Positions 11,746 through 22,145 of a DNA stretch of 64,000 nucleotides are shown piece after piece. The translations under genes and the position numbers were made by a program. Below the pieces are notes generated by a model. It was not told the origin of the DNA and made no database searches. It was given only the letters and a program-made list of their open reading frames with translations. Origin of the DNA: Dactylorhiza incarnata (lineage: Eukaryota > Streptophyta > Magnoliopsida > Asparagales > Orchidaceae); NCBI GenBank assembly GCA_033032865.1, contig JAWHQI010000257.1, positions 3,519,001-3,583,000 of the forward strand, in the 5' to 3' direction. Positions within the stretch are counted from its first letter, which is position 1, and every line of letters begins with the position of its first letter.

Positions 11746-11920
11746 TGATAAAACCGCTCGAAGCATCCGAACGAGGATCAAAGTGGAATCCCCTATCTGT
11801 TTCCTCTAGGTAGGTATAAATAGGCAAACCTAAGGAGTAACTACGGTTATCGAGTATCTGTGTACCCGAAACGACCCGTTAAGCCTCCGAACCCGTTTAT
11901 TGTCCAAATATACATTAACA
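11746..11920 (-). repeat. 5' LTR of copia A
   Basis: Same 175-bp unit as 6270-6444, here with intact tgataaaacc and attaaca ends, next to the AAAGT duplication at 11921-11925. Confidence 0.92.
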
Positions 11921-12825
11921 AAAGTAAATGCACAAAATTAAATCTTCTAAAAGTTGTATCCGCAAAGCAATGGATTAATTATCAGCACGATCAGACTCCA
12001 CATCTCCAACAATCCCCTCGGCAGATTTCCCCGCCGCTTGGGATCGTTCCTTACTCGCCCGATCTACTCTAACAATGCCGCTCGACGGAGCTAATCGGAA
12101 GAGCTACTCATCGCGAGCCCCGTTCGACCCTAAACTATCTCGACGGCCATAAATTTGATCGCGTGTTTCACGAGACGCTCGACGCCGCCCTGCTTTAATT
12201 GTCTTAGACTCCTTTTGTCCTCTCATCAATGTCTGCCTTCAATGCCCATGTGAATGAAGAGCATTCTCCAAGGATTGCTCCTGTTATGTAACTCTCCTTC
12301 TATTCTGTCATTCCATACAAAAGGAATCTGCATCACATCAACAACTGTTCACAAATCACATGCCTCTGATTTCCCAATTCATCCTCATCATCAGCAATAC
12401 TGCTCTCCCAGGCATAGAATCTCAGCCACAAGATGGAGCAAGCGGCAGCAGCCACAGAACCAGCAGGAATGTCAGATATCTCTCGGCTGACGGCTGCGTT
12501 GTCTCCGCCGAGAGCGACGCGGGTACGCGCTCGGCCGACATGACGCGCCTAACCTGGATCGCGGGGCCCGCGGGGCACGAACGGAGGCCACTCGTTCGGG
12601 AAAGGAGCGGGAACTGGATAAGGGATCGAAGGAGCAGGCGGGGCGGTGCCCGTCTCTCGGCGCGCTGCTCATTAAGGATGGTGAGGCCACCGCATAGAGA
12701 ACAAAATTGGGGGGCAGATGAGAACAAGCTTCTCCACTTGTTCCCACGTGAACATTTTCCTCACTTCATCAACCCAATTCCTTTCTTCTCTCACTGCTGT
12801 CTATTTCTGTAGAAATTGAGCCTAA
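11921..12825. other. Flank of copia A; probable older LTR then unassigned DNA
   Basis: The first 300 bp likely continue the older LTR of 5941-6269. After that there is a GC-rich stretch (12400-12760) with overlapping short frames on both strands, the longest 150 codons (12360-12812, plus). None of them shows a recognisable domain. Confidence 0.4.
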
Positions 12826-12955
12826 GGCTTCGTTTTAGGGGATTTATTTTCACCGGTCAAGTGGGTACGACCGCATGAATCGGATCTTAATTAAGGTCCG
12901 ATTCATACGATCGTAACCGTTTGACCGGTGAAAATAAGTCTCACCAAACGGAGCC
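12826..12955. mobile_element. Tourist/Harbinger-like MITE, TSD TAA
   Basis: A 130-bp near-palindrome. The left end ggcttcgtttt pairs with the right end accaaacggagcc, and the arms continue through cttattttcaccggtcaa. Flanked by TAA at 12823-12825 and 12956-12958. A second copy of the same family is at 27523-27653. Non-coding. Confidence 0.85.
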
Positions 12956-13043
12956 TAAATCAATTTGGAGCTTTCTTTTCTTACCCATTTTTGTGTAAAG
13001 TAAAATAATTTGTTTTTTGTTTGAACTTAACTGTGGGGAGAAT

Positions 13044-13273
13044 TTTCCGTACGTGATTCACATTTTTCTGCAAAATTATAGTTGTAACGTAAGCTACAGT
13101 TGTGAAAAAAATGTAAGCTTTCTTTTTTTAACGAATGTATAATTGTATTTTTGCTGCAAAAATAAGTGTAAAAATACAGTTCATTACAACTGAAACCTTA
13201 CGTTTCAACTGCAATTTTGTAGAAAAAAAAAAGATGCACGCACCATGCTCATGGTGTGAATCACGTACAGAAA
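13044..13273. mobile_element. Foldback (MITE-like) element
   Basis: The left arm tttccgtacgtgattcaca pairs with the right arm tgtgaatcacgtacagaaa; further in, cagttgtaacgtaag-type blocks pair with cttacgtttcaactg. No clear target duplication. Non-coding. Confidence 0.6.
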
Positions 13274-15927
13274 GCCATTAGGGAAACGGTTATAGGAAAA
13301 ACAATACGAATAGAAACATACGCGGATCTATAAAAATATAAACGTGAAAATACGAAAAACTCATTTTTACTTTGTTTTTCAAAAAAATCTCAGAAAATAA
13401 TTTTTTGAAACAAACAGTTTTCTCACTACTAAAAAATCAATCGCCTCTAAAACAGTAATAGCGGCGGGAGTAGAACTTTTTTCACCGCAACCACCGTCTC
13501 AAACAGAATCAAAGATCTTTGTTTTGATCGATTTCATGCAAAAAACAACTGATTTCAAACAAAGTAAAGTTTAAGTACTGATTTCAAAAAATCCATAAAA
13601 TTTAGCGACTAATCTTCTATTTTTATCGCGCGCGACAAAAAAAAAACTTAAGCGGCGCGCATCTAACGCCGGCAATAATTTCTCGTAACGGTGGGGCCGC
13701 GGGTTGATTTCAACTTTCTCCTCCCCCTGATGCTATTTTGGACTTCTTATGGGGACAAGAAGGCAGGGCTTCATTGTCTTGTCCAAATACTTCGTTTTGT
13801 TATGCGAGGCTGAAGCTATCGACATAAATGCTCTGATCTTTAAGAGACCTGCAGGCCGGACCTTCCAAATATTATTTTTTTTTTATCTTTTTCACTATTT
13901 TTGTTTTTTTATTAAGAATTCGTTTGGCAGTGCATTTTTGCTCAGTTGAGTTTGGACAAAAACGATATCATCGTAGCGTATGTTTGACATGACAACAGTT
14001 ATGACCGATATTGATGCTGAGAACGCGGCTCACGTGGAGGTGCTAAGATCTCGAACGGCGAAGGACAAGGTCTCGGCTCGTGAAGTTTGGATTATTGTGT
14101 GACCGGCGATTACTTATTCGCGAGCGACCATGAAAGAAGGAGGCGGGAAGAGAAAAATTAAGTGATTATTTTGTTGCTTGATCGACGAGGTGGTCTTGTT
14201 ACATTCGGAGGTGATACCCAGAAATGTATATGAACTCCCCCTCCCTAATCAAGTGCTCTGCGAGTTTGAGGGAAGACATGCGAGGTTGTCAAATTTTCAA
14301 AGGGACAATTTTTGTCGGGTGAGAACTGTCTTCCACCCGTTACAATAAAGTCATATTTATAGGCAAAGACAATGCTAGGGGAGGGGGGACTTGCTGTCAG
14401 AAGGTGCACCCCACCCCGAGGCGAGGTCGCCCGAGCTTGCAGAGGTGGTCCAATGAGCTCCTTGAGGTGCTCTCCTGAGCTAGCCAGGGTGATTTAATCA
14501 GCTCACTGAGGTGCTTTTCTGAACTCGCCGAGGTGGTCTCTTGAAGATCGCCGAGTTAACCTGATGTGCAAGGTGGGGCCCGCCCCTGTGCGAGGTCTAT
14601 CTGGCCCCCGGCGAGCTGGGTGAGCTGACCTGATCATTATCCGACGAGGCAATAATGATTCCCGGAGCGGTGTCTGTGAGCTCGCCCTTGTGGGGGCATC
14701 TTGGTAATTATCTCTGGTTGGGCAGTCATTTGTTGATCTCATCGAGTACGGGTCGTGCAACCCCAACCAGGTCAAAAACAAACTAATTTGCACATAAAAG
14801 CGGATGGAGTTACTTAGGTGTCGGGCGTTCACGAACGACGGCCGGTTTATAACCATCGTGTTCACAACCGCCAACACCGTGCCAAACAAACCCTAAGATG
14901 GGCAAAAAATGCAATCTTTTTGAACGAATATTGTCGAAAGAACGAAGATCAATCCCGGCTCACGCATATGATATGTATAACCACTCCGGGGAATGGAATT
15001 TTTTTTTTTTTTTTGCATTTTATGTAGGGAGGGAAAACATTGCATTCAGAATATAAATTTTTTGGGCAAACTAGTATTCTAGATAGTAAATAGAAGAACA
15101 TGAAGCCTAGTAAAATTAGTTATTCTATTTCTTAACAATGTTTTTGGTACTTTTCAATAGAAAATTTATTATTGATAAAAGTAAAAAATCATTGCTTAAG
15201 ATTGCCTTTTTTTTCAAGGGATTACAAATTTACTATCGAGAAATATGATCATTTTGTCCATGGTGCTCGCCGCTTTCACTTCGATTATTATTATTATTAT
15301 TTTAATTCCGTGATGTTGAGGACACGTGTTAAGAGTCCTGAAAGCAGTCTCTTGCAAAAATGTAGGGTAAATTTTGTCTTCACTTCACCCTTGTGGTGGG
15401 ACCCTTCCCCATACCCTGGTTGCATGGAGATGTTTTGTGCACCCGGCTGCCCTTAATTCGGTGACATGAGTTATTAGGCCAAGCTAGAGGACAGCGACTA
15501 CTATATTGATCGCACAAGTTTCTCATTATACCACTCGACCTAGCACCGACAAGTTTTCGAGAGTCACAAATTGTTGAATTCATCGGATAATATTTCAACA
15601 AAAATCATGAACCATAGATTTATTGTGACACCGGATTTTAATTGATCGTTCAAAATTGTAGGTGAAATTTTGCGTCCTAGACTCAGACCTTCCGAGACCA
15701 ATCAAATTGCGCCATGTGCAAAGGAGGTGTATCTCAAGTAAAGAAAAAAAAAATCTCAGATATAAATGATTGACTTGGAGCGACTCCCGAATATAATCAG
15801 GACCCGAACGCAAATATTTCCTAAATTTTAGACCGTATTATTTGGAGGAAAATTCCCGGAAGCTAATATCAAGAAATTGCTTAACGGAATGAATATTAGG
15901 GGATATCAAAGGGAAAAAAAATTAGGT
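13274..15927. other. Intergenic DNA with retroelement-like GC-rich debris
   Basis: Mostly AT-rich. The part 14210-14800 is GC-rich and contains repeated ctcgccgaggtg and gagctcgcc phrases on the plus strand, which reads like decayed LTR sequence, but no borders or coding domains were found. At 14813-14895 there is a block (ttcacaaccgcc ... ccgtgccaaacaaaccct) resembling 27734-27795, probably the end of another short DNA element. Confidence 0.45.
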
Positions 15928-15961
15928 GTGTTTCTCCCACCTAATCTTAGGTGGGAGAAAC
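15928..15961. repeat. Perfect short hairpin
   Basis: Arms tttctcccaccta and taggtgggagaaa flank a 4-nt loop. The phrase taggtgggag returns at about 16077, so it belongs to a small local repeat. A function as terminator or RNA is not supported. Confidence 0.7.
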
Positions 15962-17483
15962 AATACACCTGTGCGATCTGGTATTCTGCGGCAGAGTTGT
16001 TTTCGCAATATATTGCAGTATTGTAAAGATACTGTTAGTATTGTCAGTATATGATGCGCGTGAGCACCATGATTTTAGGTGGGAGAACGCACCTAAAAAT
16101 ATGTGGGACTGAATTTAAATGATATCCTTAATTGTTCTTTTATTGGTGAGATTAAAAATTAAATAAAATTAAGTAGTAATCATTACTGAATATTTAATGA
16201 AAATGACCTGGGCGGTGAGGAGTTATTGCGCCGGGTCCCGAACAGTCCGGGACCAAGAACGAGCAGAAGCGTGAGATAGCACCTTGCGCCTATGGTCGTA
16301 TTGCAGTTGAGGATATTTTTCATTACTCACGGAGCATACGGGCAGTCCGGACGCAATAAATTTCTTTCATAGTATCAGCCGGAGCTTGAAGATAAAATTT
16401 TGAATAAAGCGAGCTAAACGATCCGCACGGTCGAACTTTTCGCTATAACAATCAAGAACGAACATCTTAAGCTTAAGGGGCAGCAGTTTTTACAGTCTTG
16501 TGAATGAAAATACTAACACATGCAGGTGTGTGAAGAGAGATTATGATTAAATGAGGGAGATAGGGTAGGAGATATTGCTCCAATTGGTCCCCCTACACTC
16601 GAAATGACTACTCTATTTATAAAATACAAGCCGGAGCTTCGTTCGTTGTTACACAATCTGAACAAAATTAGGGTTCTGTCGGAAATCTAGTGACGGGAGT
16701 AACATGTCTTTCCCAAGGCGGGCTCCTCTTGTGTCCGTGTGTTGATGCAAAATCCCAATCCAATCCCTGGGCGGCAAAGGGGGTTGTGCAATATCTCCCG
16801 GGCCTAGTGCTTTTCCCCAGGGTCACGCGAGTAACCTGGGCGAAATATATTCTGCCTTTGAGTCATATGATGCTCATATGCTAAGTCGTGGTACTCGACA
16901 AATCCGAGGCTTACACACTTATAGTATATGAATTTGGCGGTGTAATGAGTATGGTAAAATGTCAAGGGTGAGCCGAGGAAGAGATATTAGATAATCACGG
17001 ACCAAAATGAATCTGATGAGATAGATGAGGATGAGGACGAGTAGGATAAGGGCAAGGACTAGAGTGAATCTGATGTGCAGGATGATGATGAAGATGAGGA
17101 CGAGTAATAGAAAGGAGAGCGCGAATAGGCTTGATAGGGTTTCAGAAAAGCAATTCAGCCGAACCAAAGCGCGGTTTTTGTCACGCCCTCGACCGGCACG
17201 CCAAGGTGAGTCCGGCAAGCTCTCCCTTGCATAATTCCGAGTTCGTTTGGTTTCTCAAACAAACACCGGAGCGCTCGGTGAACACACCTGCAAAGGATTC
17301 TCGCACACCGGGAGGGCACTCGCAAAATAGGCGCACAAATCACGTATACGCGCAAGTCGCGCCCAAGCAAGGGTGGCGCAATTACCAATGTGTCTCTCAG
17401 AAAAACTATAGAAAGGCCTTCAGGCGTTCATTTGAAGACAAACATGCAACCAAGAAGGGAGAAGAGAACTCTGAGATTTTTCG
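15962..17483. other. Intergenic DNA; purine-rich GA/GAT tract at 17020-17110
   Basis: No gene is recognised. Between about 17020 and 17110 the plus strand is a degenerate gatgaggatgaggacgag repeat interrupted by stops in every frame. Confidence 0.5.
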
Positions 17484-17880
17484 GTGAGGACCGCTCAAAG
17501 ATATTCTCCGTCAGAGTTGAATACCTCCTTCGGTTCTCAAGTTCTCCTTCAAGAGCGATTTGGAGATCTCCTTTCGGAGATCAATCTTCGCAAGTGTCTT
17601 CTCAAGTGTGGGTTACGTTTAACTTTCCATAGTGCCCAATGCTTTCTCCAATGTGGACTTAGCTTTCCACAGTTCCTACTCCAGCGGCTTCTCCGGTGCC
17701 TTCTCAAGCGGCTTCTCCAATGCTTTCTCAAATGTGGACTTGGCTTTCCACAGTTCCTACTCCAGCGGCTTCTCCGAAGCCTTCTCAAGTGTGGACTTAA
17801 CTTTTCACAGTGCCTGCTCAAGCGCATTCTCCAGTGCCTGCTCTCGAAGCCGCTTTTGCGAGCGCCAAGAAAGACTTTGC
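17484..17880. repeat. Minisatellite of cttctcc-rich units with a longer duplicated block
   Basis: The block aatgtggacttagctttcca ... cagttcctactccagcggct is present at about 17651 and again, nearly unchanged, at about 17730. Between and after these are shorter repeats of the type cttctcaagcggcttctcc. On the plus strand one frame (17632-17907) reads as an F, S and A-rich repeat (AFSNVDLAFHSSYSSGFS). It probably reflects the repeat rather than a real protein. Similar tracts occur in LTRs of large plant retrotransposons, but no borders are seen here. Confidence 0.6.
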
Positions 17881-18359
17881 ATCTTTTTTACTTTCGAATA
17901 CTTGTGATCGGAGCGGTGATCTGTCACTCTCTCGAATATTCTAACACATGTAACCTCAATCAAACTAGTGGATTTGGTCTGCACCGAACCGATCCCGTGA
18001 TTTTTTCCCTAGCTTCCCGGGTTTTTCCACATAGAAAGTCTTGTCGTCTCCGCTCTTGGTTCTCATTTGACTGTTTGCGCGTTTGACTCACTGTCGAGCT
18101 ATGACGGTTTGATTCTCTGAATCGGAAGAGCGCTAAGCGATCCATATCAAATTTTGTTTTTTATTTAAGTTGTAGCAATGAATTTGATTGTGGTACGTAT
18201 GCATTCCATAACTTTAAGTTAAATATTTTGTTAATCTTCTCTCTCTCCTAGAACTCTCTTCCCCCCTTTCTTGTTTTATTAGTGAGCATTGTTGTATTTT
18301 TGTTGTATGAACGTGGGCATTGTTGACTTAGGAGAGTCCAAAGTTGCCGAGGATGCGGG
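17881..18359. other. Intergenic spacer
   Basis: Nothing recognisable. Confidence 0.6.
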
Positions 18360-18368
18360 CATGCATGA

Positions 18369-18559
18369 GGAGTAATATTTTGGTACGTCAAACGCATATG
18401 AACTGTGCGGTACGTCTGAAAACTCAAACGCGGATCCTGCAGTGCACTATTTTTAATGCATAAGATCATGCAGCACACTATTCTTGACGTGTGATCCACG
18501 GCTGAATTTTCAGGCGTACCGCACTGTTCATGTGCGTTTGCCGTACCAAAAAATTTTCC
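18369..18559. mobile_element. Mutator-like MITE, 9-bp TSD
   Basis: A 191-bp foldback. The left end ggagtaatattttggtacg continues through caaacgca; the right end is the complement of cgtaccaaaaaattttcc. The pairing is long and includes gtgcggtac. The 9-bp repeat CATGCATGA occurs at 18360-18368 and 18560-18568, the length made by Mutator-like transposases. Non-coding. Confidence 0.85.
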
Positions 18560-18568
18560 CATGCATGA

Positions 18569-19963
18569 GGGATGGCATAGTCCAAAGTTGGCGTGCATGA
18601 ATAAGCCTTTTTAAAATGTTGTGACAATTAATTTGATTGCAGTTGGTATTGCACTCAAATCATTTTTATTTAAATGTTTTGTTAATGTGGTTTATGTGAT
18701 AGATTTTGTCTGATTGATTATTAACCCGTATTACAATATTAGATATTTATGATGATTCTATCATCTCATGAATGTGCGAAAAGTGAGCACAACAAATTGT
18801 GACTTAATACTGTTAAAAATGTGATTAGCTATCGATATGCGGCCGATTATAACCGTAAAATCAATCTTTCGTGCAACCACATCACTTGCAAAGGTGAAAG
18901 TTACACGTGTCTTAAATTACGCAACAACTATTCACCACTAGACGCCAAGACATTGTTTGGATAGTGGCGGCAGTGAGAAGAGTTCTATTCACATCGTCGC
19001 CGTTATTTTGGATGTGTTTTTGGTTTCCCAATGGTGAGAAAAGTGCTTCTGTCAAAAGAACATTTTAAAGACTTATGTGAAATCATTGAACCATCCCACT
19101 TCTAGAAAAGCTAAAACTAGCTTTCTGAGTTTTCATGCCTCTCTCCCAATAGAACCACATTCCATCTTCTTCTCCTACCATTTTTCTTATCATTGTTTTT
19201 CCGACAGCTCTAATCACAAAAATAATTTCTCACCACTTTTTCAGCAGCTACAACAATTCCAAACAGAGGCAAAGTGTCACTGCAGACTAAGATTATCTAT
19301 CACAATTGTTTGCAACTACTCTTAGCGATAGCTATTCTAGAAGCAAAACTCATGGGGATCCTCTCCTTTTGGAGTGTCTATTTCACGGTCCAGATCTATT
19401 TCTTGCTGATCCGACAAATTCACTAATACCATCATTTTATATATTTTTTTAATAAAAAAATTCTCCATCATTAGATCAAATGAGAATGCATCCACACCAA
19501 GAAATAGATACTATCCATTTCACTCAACTGAACAGAATCCGGATCCAAACAAAACAAATTCACCACGAGTTTTAAACAATTTCAGATTAGGGTTTATCGG
19601 TGGCCAAATGTCTTCGTGCTCGTAGCTGTGTGCCCTAATTAAGTGGGCCGACCGGAAAAATTCATTTAAGCCCCTAAACTTTCTTCAAAAACACTAAAGC
19701 TGCAGCCATTGATTCCCCAATCCCATGCAATGCATGTATACACATGAAGGCCGAATAAAGATGCAGAGAGTATAAAAACAGAAATTATATACAGCACCCA
19801 TATTAATTCCCCCATTCAATTTGTGAGTATTTTTAGAAGACAGAAAGGCCCCTAGAAATTACTATTAATTACCGCATCTGACAATTAACAAACTAACAAT
19901 GGGAGCTCTCTCTCTCTCCTTCCGCATCTCGCCGTCGTCTTCCTCCAAGCACTCCCCCGCATT
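18569..19963. other. Intergenic DNA downstream of the MAKR6-like gene
   Basis: No domain-bearing frame. The right-hand part (19700-19963) would contain the 3' untranslated region of the gene on the minus strand; a clear polyadenylation signal was not assigned. Confidence 0.5.
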
Positions 19964-20668
19964 TCAGCCAGAATTAGCAGAAGAATTCCCATTAGATTTC
20001 TTGCAGTGGAGCACTGCATCATGAATAGAACTCGCGGCCTCCACATCGAAAATCCGGTTCGCCGGCCGCCGCCGGTCGTCGCCTGTCAAGCCAGCATTGC
20101 TCGTCCTCCGGCACGACCTTCTCGACGAACAGTCGAACCTCCGCGGCGCCTTCGAAGAGATCATCTTCAACTTCTTAACCTTCTTGTACAGCGGCACGAG
20201 AAAATACAAATACTTCTTCAAGATCTTCGCCGGAGACCTCGCGCTTTCCCTATTCCCAAATCTCCCCGGAGTCATGGCAGGATCGGAATACGCGGAGAAA
20301 TCACTCTCGCTTTGACATGGCGATGATTTCGACGGGGGGAGGAGTACCGAATCCGGCGAAGCGATCGGGCCCTGATTCACGAGATGCAGGGGAGGAAGAA
20401 GACTGCCGTTGAAGAAAATCTGATCGGCATCATTCATGGCCGGCGCGAGAGAAGCGCCGCCGCCGCTCGGGTGGCTGAAATTGAAATCGAGGGAGTCCGT
20501 CCACCTCATGGAGAAGAAATCGAGGTCCATCTCAATGAAGGAGGCGGCGTCTAGGGCGTCGAAGGAGCGGCCGAGGCTTTCTTCCAGAAATTCCAAGGAG
20601 CGCTGCTTCGTGTTGTTCGGCCAGCCATGGGAGAAGCTTTCATTGGATATCTGCTGAATCTCCTCCAT
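19964..20668 (-). CDS. Probable membrane-associated kinase regulator, MAKR6/BKI1-like
   Basis: An intronless frame of 234 codons. The N-terminus has the SFSHGW motif (residues 11-16) that opens MAKR family proteins. Acidic/hydrophobic blocks follow (DLDFFSMRW, DFNFSHPS, SLLPPLHL). A lysine-rich stretch near residues 160-170 (YKKVKKLKMISSK) is the expected site for binding anionic plasma-membrane lipids. The C-terminus carries SIHDAVLHCKKS, matching the conserved family tail that in BKI1 contacts the receptor kinase. By family knowledge such proteins sit on the plasma membrane and damp or tune receptor-like kinases. The exact kinase partner cannot be read from sequence. The start fits because the SFSHGW motif begins within 15 residues; the context is gacATGGAG. 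Length is in the family range. It is the only complete host gene in the window. Confidence 0.82.
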   Translation of the reverse strand: MEEIQQISNESFSHGWPNNTKQRSLEFLEESLGRSFDALDAASFIEMDLDFFSMRWTDSLDFNFSHPSGGGASLAPAMNDADQIFFNGSLLPPLHLVNQGPIASPDSVLLPPSKSSPCQSESDFSAYSDPAMTPGRFGNRESARSPAKILKKYLYFLVPLYKKVKKLKMISSKAPRRFDCSSRRSCRRTSNAGLTGDDRRRPANRIFDVEAASSIHDAVLHCKKSNGNSSANSG

Positions 20669-20830
20669 GTCGATTCGTTATTGGGTGTGATATTGGCTGC
20701 CGGACGCCGGAGATTTCGAGCTTCTGTTACAGAATATATGCGAGAAGGGTGAGAGGAAGAGGGAGGGGTTGGGGAAGAACATATAGAAGCTTGTCGTCGG
20801 AAGATGCCAAATTGGTAGCCTCTCAAGCAG
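20669..20830 (-). promoter_or_regulatory. Likely core promoter and pyrimidine-rich 5' UTR of the MAKR6-like gene
   Basis: Read on minus, ttctatatgttc (about 20783-20794) and gcatatattctg (about 20731-20742) are TATA-like, and between them lies a CT-rich tract (ccctccctcttcctctcacc) typical of plant 5' leaders. The start codon follows within 60-110 bp. Inference from position and composition only. Confidence 0.4.
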
Positions 20831-21782
20831 AGATTCTATCGAGGCGAATTACAATTTTGCCCCTCGAACTGTTGCCCTAGCATTCCCATTCGCGGTAACA
20901 ATCCTGTAATAAGACTCAATTCCTGTAACGAGCCTTAGATCACCGTGCACGACTTTCGATCTCGCCGTATATTTTAGTGAGCATAAATGATTTAAATTAC
21001 GATCACTTCAGTACGGCCGTATTACACAAATAAAGACTTATATTATAAGGCGGGATTATTTGCTCAAACATGGTGATCTATTTGAGGTTCATTTTATGGT
21101 GTGAATGCATTCTCATTTAATCTAATGATGTATAGTTTTTTGATTATATATATATATATATATGATCCTGATTCCTATTTGAAACTTTGCCTTTAGCATT
21201 GGCAATGAGAAACAGTGTCAGTAAACACAGTGATAACAATTTACTAGTGTTTATAGTTTTTGTCCAGCCTTTTTTTTAATTTAAATTTCTCTTTCTGAGG
21301 CTTGAGTATTCATAAACGCTAAATCTACGACATTTGCAAGATTATGGTGATGTTTTTACCTTAAACTTCATTTTTTTGAAAAATAGCGTTCATGATCACG
21401 CCTAATACATTCACCGCTGCACCACACTGTAACCGCTCTCCCAAACTTTTATAAATTGATTTGGTGAGTAGAATTGTAAATTTAATTTATAATTTTTTAG
21501 TGATATATGCCTTTGTAAATATTTATGAAGTTTTTTACTCCAAATGCCGCTCAGCTATTACTAAAAAATCGCGAATTTTAACTTTCTCAGGAAGAACGGA
21601 ATGAATTTTCTTGGATTCTTGATGTGTGTAGTTATTAATTAGTCTATTAAAGAGCAGCCTGGTGCACAAAGCATCCCCGCGCATCGAAGGTCCGGGGAGG
21701 TCTCACCGAACGAGTGAAATGTAAGCAAATTTTATTATGTATTTTTGCAAGAGGCTACTTCCAAGACTCAAACCCGTGACCT
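20831..21782. other. Intergenic DNA upstream of the MAKR6-like gene
   Basis: AT-rich, with a short (TA)n run near 21145-21162. No other feature. Confidence 0.5.
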
Positions 21783-22145
21783 CACTACAACATTTTTGGT
21801 CTTTGACAACACTTAAAAAACTGTTGCCAAAGACAGTAAACTGTTGCCAAAACATAAAAAAATGTTGCCAAATGGTGTTGTCTATACCAGTGTTACCTAA
21901 AGTCTAAGGCAACAATTTTTGTACTTTTTGGCAACACTAGTAAAAAAACTGTTGCCTATACTTTATTTATAGGGAACAGTTTTTTTGTACACCTATTGCA
22001 ACATTTGTAAAATGTTGACATAGGGGTTACATTTAAAAACTGTTGCTAAACCTTAGGCAACCGTTTTTTTTGCATACTTATGACAACATTTGCAATATAT
22101 TGTTTTGTAAGTGTTACATTTAAAAACTGTTGCTAAAACTTTTAA
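21783..22145 (+). mobile_element. Terminal/subterminal part of a CACTA-like element
   Basis: Starts with CACTACAACATTTTTGG, the canonical CACTA terminus. About ten alternately oriented copies of aactgttgcc/ggcaacag follow, typical of En/Spm subterminal transposase-binding repeats. A matching opposite end was not found nearby, so it looks truncated. Non-coding. Confidence 0.65.

Larger units (their letters stand above)
6270..11920 (-). mobile_element. Copia element A, degenerate, complete from LTR to LTR
   Basis: Two LTRs of 175 bp (6270-6444 and 11746-11920) flank 5.3 kb with copia gag, protease, integrase, reverse transcriptase and RNase H remnants on the minus strand. Target duplication AAAGT occurs at 6265-6269 and 11921-11925. 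The polypurine tract reads ataggaggagat (minus) next to the left LTR, identical to that of copia B at 31915-56512; the Gag proteins are also closely similar, so A and B are one family. The coding region is broken by many stops and frameshifts, so A is an old dead copy. Copia order (integrase before reverse transcriptase) is clear. Confidence 0.92.

Noticed and set aside
11010..11827. Several plus- and minus-strand frames of 74-107 codons
   Set aside because: They lie in the GC-rich leader and LTR of copia A and overlap one another on both strands.
12360..12812. 150-codon plus-strand frame in GC-rich DNA
   Set aside because: Overlaps open frames on the other strand, no recognisable domain, no convincing promoter or codon bias.
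13433..13500. CACTACTAAAAAATCAATCGCC as a CACTA-element end
   Set aside because: Only one short terminus-like string, no subterminal repeat array and no partner end.
16000..16200. Hairpin at 15928-15961 as a transcription terminator
   Set aside because: Plant context, no adjoining gene, and the sequence recurs nearby as a small repeat.
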